Assembly: GCF_000224145.3 (NCBI RefSeq)
Contig: NC_020169.2
Location: 5,095,555-5,159,554, forward strand
DNA from: Ciona intestinalis
Taxonomy: Eukaryota; Chordata; Ascidiacea; Phlebobranchia; Cionidae
Direction of reading: 5' to 3'
DNA length: 64,000 nucleotides
Part shown: positions 57,101-64,000 of the stretch, piece after piece
Position numbering within the stretch: position 1 is the first letter of the stretch
Layout of the letters: each line of letters starts with the position of its first letter
The notes under the pieces: generated by a model
What the model was told of the DNA's origin: nothing
The model's input: only the letters and a program-made list of their open reading frames with translations
Databases searched by the model: none
Made by a program: the position numbers and the translations under genes

Positions 57101-60100
57101 AAGGATACAGCGTGTTAGGGGGGCCTTAAAACTCGTGCGAAACACAAACACACGACTCATTTAAGCGGAGATATCCTTGGCTCATTCAAGACGAGATTAA
57201 TCCAGTGTTTGTATTTGAATTCACAATCTTCGTGCACTGCCATATCACTCGCTTGTATTTGAACGAATTAATCGGCACGGCCTAGATTGATAATCAACGT
57301 TTCTAGTTTTAGGTCGGTCAAACTTACGATTACCGAGATTAGAAGGGGCCACCAATGATGCTGCAAATTGCATTTTAATGATACGAGCAATGCCTTTAAG
57401 AGATAAGGAACGAAACTGTTAATACCAAAATATTAAATTTGTTATGAAGGTTTTGTACATTTAATATACACATGCCAATCCTAATATTTTTTTTTGTTTC
57501 AGCGCCAGTTGCGAGCAAACCTGTTCAGCTGATGTGCAAATCCACCCAGGAGTTTGTGCACTGGATGAAAGCATTCGTGCAAGTGAACACAACCACCACA
57601 CATTCTTTAGCTGAAAACAGATCACTCGTTAAATTAAAGGCAAGGAACTTTACAAAAACTATAGAAAATGACACATCTTCGGATAGCGAACTTCTTGGTG
57701 CCCCCAAACCACATGCGTTGACATTAAACTCAAAATCACAGTCAGCCATTCAGGCTTCTATCCCACTGCGTGTGAATGAAAGCGAACTGTTTAAATTTAA
57801 CACCAATCACAAAAACGCCTCGGATTTTGGCTTAGGAGAGCACAAGGCTGCGAATATTGACGGCAAACATGAAGTCAAGTGCGAAGTGGTTCGAAGTAAT
57901 CCAGTTCCCGAGATCGAATCACGAACTACGTCAAAGGACGTTGTTGGATCAGGAAGCTTTGATCGTGAAGAGCTACATTTAGAATACATTGATGCCGACG
58001 ATGTGGGATGTGGTGTGATTTCAACAAGTGGAGAAGTTGATACATTCCACACACCTGAGCCGGCTACATACGAAGGGGATTGTGAATTACTTCAAAGGGA
58101 AATGAATACAACAGTATTTTCATCACACCTGTTAAAAGATACTTTACAAGTGAAAGCGGATGTAAAAGCTTCCGATGTTTGTAAAAAGAAACGTTTAGGC
58201 AACCGGTTGTTATTGGCAGATACAAACAAGACAACTTCCACCTGCCGCATAGATGCCTCTGAACTTGCCGGTAGTTCAAACAGTCCAACTATTGATGGCG
58301 GTCCTGAAAGCTCAAGCCATGCATCGAACAATGGACTCGCGCAGGAACAATGGGCTTGCGCTGGCATCAAGACGCTCGAGGTGCAACCGCGCGAAATATC
58401 GGCAAATACAAACAAGTCTCTATCAGGATTCGAAGCGTGCCGCTCTAGAACCGAAGCTACTGATAGCGCGTCGCTTGCAGTACCACGCAGAGGGGGAGTC
58501 GAGCCGCTCAAGCTTATCTCCCGCCGAGTTGGAGAAAGCGACGAAGGCTGCAGTGGACAAACAATCGCAGTCGGCGGCCGCTCAAGTAACGATAAGAGAA
58601 TTCTCTCACATCGCCTGCCTTCTTCTCTCGCGTCGTCTGTACAAAAACCACTGCCCAGCCGCCTGAACAGCATCTTCCCTTCTAGTTCCAGTGGAAGCAG
58701 TTCGGACCAACAATGGTCTCGCACCATTGAAGCATGCAATAGCGTCAGCGACGTTAAGCTGTTCGAGGATCTTAGTTCATCCGCAGACGACTGTAGCGAG
58801 AAATCATTTAACAAAGAATGCAGTTCCGGCGTCCAAAGCCCTAAATCGCAAACTGCGTATATAACAGTCAAGAATAATTTAGATAGCAACATTCCAGCAA
58901 CAGGCGTTCATACCCAAGACATAAATAAAGAAACAAAGTTTCAATCGTTCGGTATTGCTTCTTCAGATATATCTGTGTTACAAAAATTGACTGTTACTTC
59001 TGATAAGTTCGAGCCAGCATTTTTAAATCTACGCCGATCGAAATCAGAAGGGAATATACTTGAACCGACATCTCTCAACCCAAGATACAGAATGCGAACC
59101 ATTAAGTCCGCTTTACCCGAGCTTACTCGGATTGACTTCATTGAGATTTACGGGATTTCTCCAAGCAAAGGTAACTAGTTGTGTAAAATAAAACGTGGAC
59201 AATTTTGTGTTTCGTGGCGGGCAACACGAGGAGTTATACCACCAGTGTTATGTTTCATGCACTTTGTGTCCGCTTACGAATTACCACGTATGCAACTTTG
59301 TGGGTGATTATTTTCTTCGACTTTCCGTATTGTATGACTGGCAATTTGGACAACCCCAAGGACACTTGGGTATTCGAATTGGGTAGAATTAAGTCTAACC
59401 GACCCCAATTCTTTACGTATTTGTTACGCAGTACATACGTGCTGTGAAAGTTGTGCCGGTTCTTTATGTTTAACAAGGTCAATATTTTAGGCAACCGCAG
59501 TGCCACAAGCAGCACAAAGGACCATTCACAATCCCTCAGCGACCACGACAGCGAATCGGTAAGAATTTTTATCAAAATTTCAGATTCCATTGCAATAAAG
59601 TGACCCAATCGTCACCAGGGGTGTAATTGTTATCGACAATTAATCCAACGAGGGACATAATCTCCGTTTCAATTAAAAAGCATTGTGTCCACGTTTGAAA
59701 ACCTTTGGCCCAAACCGCTGTAGGCGATTATAGTGATCAACGATAACGAAAGTTCTGTTTACATTAAAACAAAACAAAGCAATCCAGCAGTGAAAGCAAG
59801 TTAAAATAATACGTTAACTCTCACATAGGCTCGAAAGTTCGAGCCGACTTAACGATATTCAGCTGGTAGTAATATCAAACCAAGCACCGTCTAAACAACA
59901 ATATCATTCACTTTTTTGATGAATCTGTTTTGCTTCGTCGGCGAGTACAAAGTCGGGTTGCTTTTAACGTGTTTTCTTGCTTTGACTGCCGGCGCATAAC
60001 AGACTGCTTAAAATATGACGTATTACAACGCACGGCCACAAACATTGCTTAATTTGAGCCTTTCAATTGCAGGATTATCTTGCCCGTTCATCGGTCAGTG

Positions 60101-62964
60101 GCATTAGTGGCAACAAGGACATTTCTGACGGTAAGTTTTTACTATATGCTTAGTAATTATAGGGCATCCACGTCAATGTATTTTTATCGGTAAATTTGGT
60201 AAGTGTTCACTGAAGTAATATTGGGCTTCATTTATTGCAGATGGTTACAGAAGCAGTGGTAACACCAATGATAATGTTGCGCCTTCTAAACAGAGCAAAG
60301 AATCTTGTAAGTTCTCCAATCAATACATAACCAACCTGCATCAGTTTGAACAGCAAATTTAATCGTGTTTTATTTCATTATAGCAGTTAGCGAGGAATCT
60401 ACGAAAGAAGAAAAGCGATCTTCGAACTGGTTCAGCACCTTCCGCCGTAGCATCAAAAGTAACGATGACGAAAAATCTAAAATCGGCAAAGCGGCCACTG
60501 TGTTGAAGATACCAGCGAGCCGACTCTCATCAGCCAGCCATCGCGGCTACGTTGACCGTAGAAACAAAAAGAAACAGTGGGAGAGGTGAGCTATTTCTCG
60601 CTATTTGCAAACCCCGCATACCAATATAGGGCGAGGCAGCAATGATAGACACTCGACCAACCCTCGTATACAGCATCTTTGATATTTAAGTCGGCATGTT
60701 ATGTAACGTGTGTAAAGAATATCGTATACCGCAAATGCCGAAATTTCCCAGCCAGCTTGAAATGCAACTTTCGTTTCTCGATTACTATTTAATGAAGTGG
60801 TTTGTTTTGTTCATGGAGTACGTGAGTCGTTCCAACAACCCTTGTCAAATTGCGGTGACCGAACACAATGGTTTAGTGTACATTAAACTTCATGGTACAT
60901 GCGCTCACGGAAACGATTACGATTGATTCTGGCCGCGACCATTATAAATTGAAGTCTACCGGAAGCGGTTCATTTTTGATCGATTTTTGGCAACTCGCCT
61001 GCGGTTCCAAATGACATTCCAGCTGTCGATTCTGTTAACGTTTTTTAATCAACGTCTTTTTCCCAAGGTTCTGGTGCGTGCTTCAAGACTCCTGCCTTTA
61101 CTGCTACAACTCACCCCAATCAGATGTCACCCGTGACGTAGTCTTGCTCCGTGGTTATGACGTCATTGCCGACGTCACAAATATGAATCGATCCCGTTTT
61201 GTTTTCCGACTTGAGCAGCAGGTAAGAATCGCGTTTAATTGAAACAAAACAATTGTAATAACTTTACCACCAAAACAATTTTAACGATTTTTAAATTAAA
61301 TCACAATAGACTATGGGTTAATGTATTAATTTATTCCTATTTACCTCATAGGGCGCCCAGACATTGTATTTCGGTTCCGACAATCATGAAGAATTTCTCT
61401 TGTGGGTTGGTACTCTTGAGAAAGACACACGATGCGTGACAACTCCAAACAGGTAAATCAGGAAACAGATTTGGAAGTACAAATATTATTCGCTTTATAT
61501 TTAACCGCCAACAGCGGATTTGAATTTGAAAAGTGAATTCCAGTCGCATTTTTGGCCAAGTTGTTTACCACCTTGTTTTCTTCAGCAGAATGGAAACGGA
61601 AAACCGAACCGCTTCCACATCCCCTACACATTCTGACGTTACTCCAGTGGAATCTTACAACAGTCGATCAAGTTATAAGGTATGTCTAACATTTAAACAG
61701 CATAGACTCGTTGGTTTTAGACTTATTATACTAATTGGAACTGTTAATTTTCAGCGGGCTAGGTTTAGTAAAACAATTTACAGCTTAACATGGAATATCT
61801 GGTTATGCTTGATTGGGGAATTTATAGACATTGCTAGTTTTCCAGTTGGCTAAATTTTATACTTTCTACAGAGAACTGCTTCGAAAGACGAGCTCGAACA
61901 AGAGCTGGTTGAAATGCAGAAACATAAACTTCTTAAAGAAATCGTCGCCCAGCAACAACAACTTATCGAGGAACATCGACTTCTGGAAGGAAAAGTTTCC
62001 GAAAATTCCTCTGTCAACGAAATGTCACTTCCCCGACGTACGTCACGACGCAATGACGTCATCGATAAGTTTGAGCGTGTTCGAAGCGAGGAAGAAACAA
62101 AGATGACGAAGTTTATGACTCTGCTCAACCGACGTCGCAATTCTGCACAACTCAAAGTCGACCAGTTGTCCCGGGAAATCGCACCAAAATCTGGCAAAAA
62201 ACGACGACAAAACCACCAAAACTTCGCCGCATACGAAGCAAAACTTAACGAAATGAAGCAACGACTCGCAGAAATCGACGAAGAGATCCATGAACAGCAA
62301 GCCCAGAAACAAAGCGTGATGGAAAAGTTACAAGAACGTCAGGACCTTGAGCTTCTTGTCGCTGAACAGCAAGAAAGCCTCGCTATCATGCGACGACACC
62401 AGAACGACGAATTCCCCTTTACCGTCCAACGTCGCCGAAAAGCACCTCGTGAAGCTCTTACCTCGATTGAAGAACTATCTAGCATTTCAGATTGCTGTTC
62501 CTCCTCTTCTGACTCGATGAACGAGGCTCCTGCCCGTCTCCCACACGCAATGTCCACTCCCCGATGCAAACGTACAAAGCAGTCAGTCTCCTTCGATTCA
62601 GTCCCTTCAGAAGAATTCTACCAATGTGAAGATGATGCAGAACCAATGAGTGCCAGCAGTCTTGATGGCGTCATAGCTTCGTCATCAATGTCGTCATCAG
62701 TGTCATCCCTTACCGTGTCCCGGGATTCACTGAACGCCAACAATCCTTTGGAGTCGAAAAAATCCGAAGAAATTGACCCGTCAGTAATGGCAGGCATTGA
62801 GGTAATTTTGAGCTCATTTTCTAAAAAAAAATTAACCATTTCCATTTTTTCAATAAAACTATCAATATTTCAACACAAAATTTAAAAACCGTATCTAAAC
62901 TTTATTTCTTTTCCAGATGTTTGAAGAATTCACCAAATTGAAATTGGGCAAGCAGCGAGAATAA
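51146..62964 (+). CDS. Gene B: three-PH-domain, coiled-coil protein, 23 exons, 1819 aa
   Basis: Exons 51146-51223, 51689-51858, 52021-52396, 52594-52796, 53115-53341, 53935-54031, 54513-54625, 54717-54780, 55276-55433, 55725-55800, 55936-56148, 56322-56539, 56608-56685, 57503-59170, 59491-59558, 60073-60130, 60241-60306, 60384-60585, 61068-61221, 61352-61452, 61586-61679, 61872-62801 and 62917-62964; all phases agree. An in-frame TAA just upstream fixes the start. PH1 (about 17-125): AGYLRSWDGG, KYWCVIRDGHFLVY, final-helix LQRWVDAVKK. PH2 (about 605-722): GPLYRTKIMKWQKYWAVL, EFVHWMKAF. PH3 (about 1363-1456): RFWCVLQDSCLYCY, FLLWVGTLE. PH domains bind phosphoinositides or proteins at membranes. 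Linkers are Ser-rich with basic patches (RRSIKS, LLRRAKSAVGK). The coiled coil (about 1500-1640) and C-terminus match gene A. Two exons have NAGNAG acceptors. AFAP1-like proteins (PH domains then coiled coil) are a loose comparison; I do not assign it. Small internal exons are the least certain. Confidence 0.82.
51282..51400 (+). mobile_element. TAGGGTGGGG MITE, copy 12, truncated (gene B intron 1)
   Basis: The left part only: TTAGGTTGGGGTAAGATGGT, TTTTCAATCT and CGTCCCATTTAGCAGTAAAC. A second, opposite-strand fragment lies about 200 bases on. Confidence 0.6.
51580..51660 (-). mobile_element. TAGGGTGGGG MITE, fragment 12b (gene B intron 1)
   Basis: Contains TGAAGATACGGTTATATAAT and TTTTGTTTACTATTAAATGA, the reverse-orientation interior of the family. 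No ends are recognisable. Confidence 0.5.
52448..52545 (-). mobile_element. SINE-like repeat, copy 12, short (gene B intron 3)
   Basis: Has TATCGGGTGGCGGGCAACGA, TTATAATACGAGTGTTTTGT and ATGTAACTTGGTGG. Reverse orientation, with the middle block missing. Confidence 0.55.
52988..53042 (+). mobile_element. TAGGGTGGGG MITE, right-end fragment 13 (gene B intron)
   Basis: ATATGGGATATTATATGCTA and CGGTGTTCATCTTATCCTAC match the right end of the family, about 120 bases before the exon at 53115. Confidence 0.45.
55484..55660 (-). mobile_element. TAGGGTGGGG MITE, copy 14 (gene B intron)
   Basis: Starts ATGTGGGGTAAGATGGGACA, contains CACATAATATCCAAATATCC and ACGGTCTATGGGAGTCC and ends CCCATTTCCCCCCACCCTAC. 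It fills most of the intron between the exons at 55276 and 55725. Confidence 0.8.
59196..59385 (-). mobile_element. SINE-like repeat, copy 13 (gene B intron after the large exon)
   Basis: Contains TTTCGTGGCGGGCAACACGA, ACCAGTGTTATGTTTCATGC, CGCTTACGAATTACCACGTA and CTTTGTGGGTGATTATTTTC. It begins some 25 bases after the 5' splice site. Confidence 0.65.
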
Positions 62965-64000
62965 AATCTGCATTTCTCCCGAATTCTTCCCAACCTATTA
63001 TTATTATTGCGCTTGTGTTCTGCCTTCTTATGCTTGTTCCTACGTTCAACGTGCTTCTTTTTAAGCCGCTTGCAGTTATTTCTCGTTTCTATTACTGTTT
63101 CATATACTTACTACCGTTTTAGAAATACATGGTTGATTTATAACTTGAGAAAAATTGTTGCTTGTCAGCTATATATGATATTATAAATCGAGTGATATAT
63201 TACCAAATGAATATGACAGGGAAATAGCAGACTTGGTTATAAATAAGTTAATTTGTATAATTAATATCGGATGCGAGTAACGGCAGTGTCATTTTGATAG
63301 TATACGTTTGTTAAGGGAAACGAAAGTTGTTTTACGCATTGTTGTTTATGCAGCACACAGTCTACAGACGTTTGGAACTCTAAGAATACAACAGATAGAT
63401 TACGCATGCGCTCTTGCGGATAAGATATATCTAACTAGTATGTGCTTGAAGGCACGTTTGTACTTATAACAAATTGGACTGGGTACGGCTTTTATATAAT
63501 CTTTAAACTTGTTGTATAATCCATTTCTTGTATATCCATATATGGTATTTGAATGTACAGTACTATGATGCAGGGTTTTGTTATAAAACAAGAATTCTAA
63601 AACGAGTTCAATTATTTGATTGACAGGTCAACTGTATCGGCATAGTTATGCTTGTGTTGTTTTCTTGTAATTGCTATAATAAGTAATATAAGCATTCAAG
63701 TGACAACATTTGAAGTTCAAAAGTTAAATTTAACATTTTTGTTAATTTTTGCGGCTTTTTGCCCATAATAGTGTAGTTCATTAGTACTTGGTGCCATGGC
63801 GTTCAACTACTATAAAAATACGTTAAAAGCAGCTGCAAAACCGCAGCAGATGGATTATTATCATAATATAATAGGTTGGGGGAAAATGGGACACATTTTC
63901 ATTCTATTTTCTCACCCAATTTGGTAGTAAACAAATAAAATTCAAAGAAATATGAAATTAAATTCTCACGACTTCCATAAACCGCTGTTAGTTGTTTAAA
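62965..64000. other. Gene B 3' region and right edge of window
   Basis: An AATAAA at 62960-62965 overlaps the gene B stop codon; whether it is used is unclear, since no second AATAAA is seen before the MITE at the right edge. The rest is AT-rich with no gene. Confidence 0.4.
63872..64000 (+). mobile_element. TAGGGTGGGG MITE, copy 15, cut by window end
   Basis: Starts TAGGTTGGGGGAAAATGGGA, continues CATTTTCATTCTATTTTCTC and TTTGGTAGTAAACAAATAAA, then ACGACTTCCATAAACCGCTG. The right end lies beyond the window. Confidence 0.75.

Noticed and set aside
58092-58892. Long minus-strand open frame (266 codons)
   Set aside because: It lies wholly inside the large + strand exon of gene B, resembles no family, and reflects that exon's codon bias.
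1-64000. Retroviral, LTR or capsid-bearing elements
   Set aside because: No reverse transcriptase, integrase, capsid or long terminal repeat signature was seen on either strand; all repeats are short and non-coding.

Overview
The window looks like a compact invertebrate-chordate genome, most likely a tunicate of the genus Ciona. The basis is chordate-type genes (WFDC1, transgelins, carboxypeptidase D, DNAJC11), short AT-rich introns with GT-AG borders, and many short dispersed elements. The commonest is a ~190 bp MITE whose ends read TAGGGTGGGGGAAGATGGGA. The species is inferred; no database search was possible. Every supported gene lies on the + strand. Exon models were built by hand from splice signals, reading frame and family similarity.

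Layout. 1.3-2.9 kb: WFDC1 orthologue, 5 exons, 199 aa, secreted. 4.3-7.2 kb: a 962 aa two-domain carboxypeptidase D in one coding exon, with a hAT-like MITE directly after the stop. 8.4-28.1 kb: six complete transgelin (SM22/calponin-like) genes in tandem. Copies 1 and 2 are diverged. Copies 3-6 form a young cluster with shared 5' leaders, and copies 2-4 share ~1 kb 3' flanks. The cluster shows one exact intron loss and exon-limited homogenisation. 28.8-35.1 kb: DNAJC11, 15 exons, 554 aa, with one GC-AG intron. 40.7-48.4 kb: gene A, a coiled-coil protein of 547 or 556 aa with two alternative first exons. 51.1-63.0 kb: gene B, 23 exons, 1819 aa, with three PH domains, Ser-rich linkers and a C-terminal coiled coil.

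Genes A and B share the coiled-coil core and the C-terminus, including the position and phase of the last intron. They are therefore tandem paralogues, one with and one without PH domains. I could not tie them to a named family, and they are the best candidate for something undescribed. The transgelins and perhaps A/B suggest cytoskeletal roles. The remaining genes do unrelated jobs: a secreted WAP protein, Golgi prohormone trimming, and a mitochondrial membrane J-protein.

The space between genes holds two abundant repeat families (the MITE and a SINE-like element with an ATTC-type tail), one TTAA-flanked MITE and relics of a third repeat. Three stretches (about 12.9-15.4, 37.3-43.9 and 48.8-51.1 kb) are repeat-poor, look richer in G+C, and contain no recognisable genes. 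I saw no retroviral, LTR or other capsid-bearing element, no CRISPR array and no convincing tRNA or rRNA gene.
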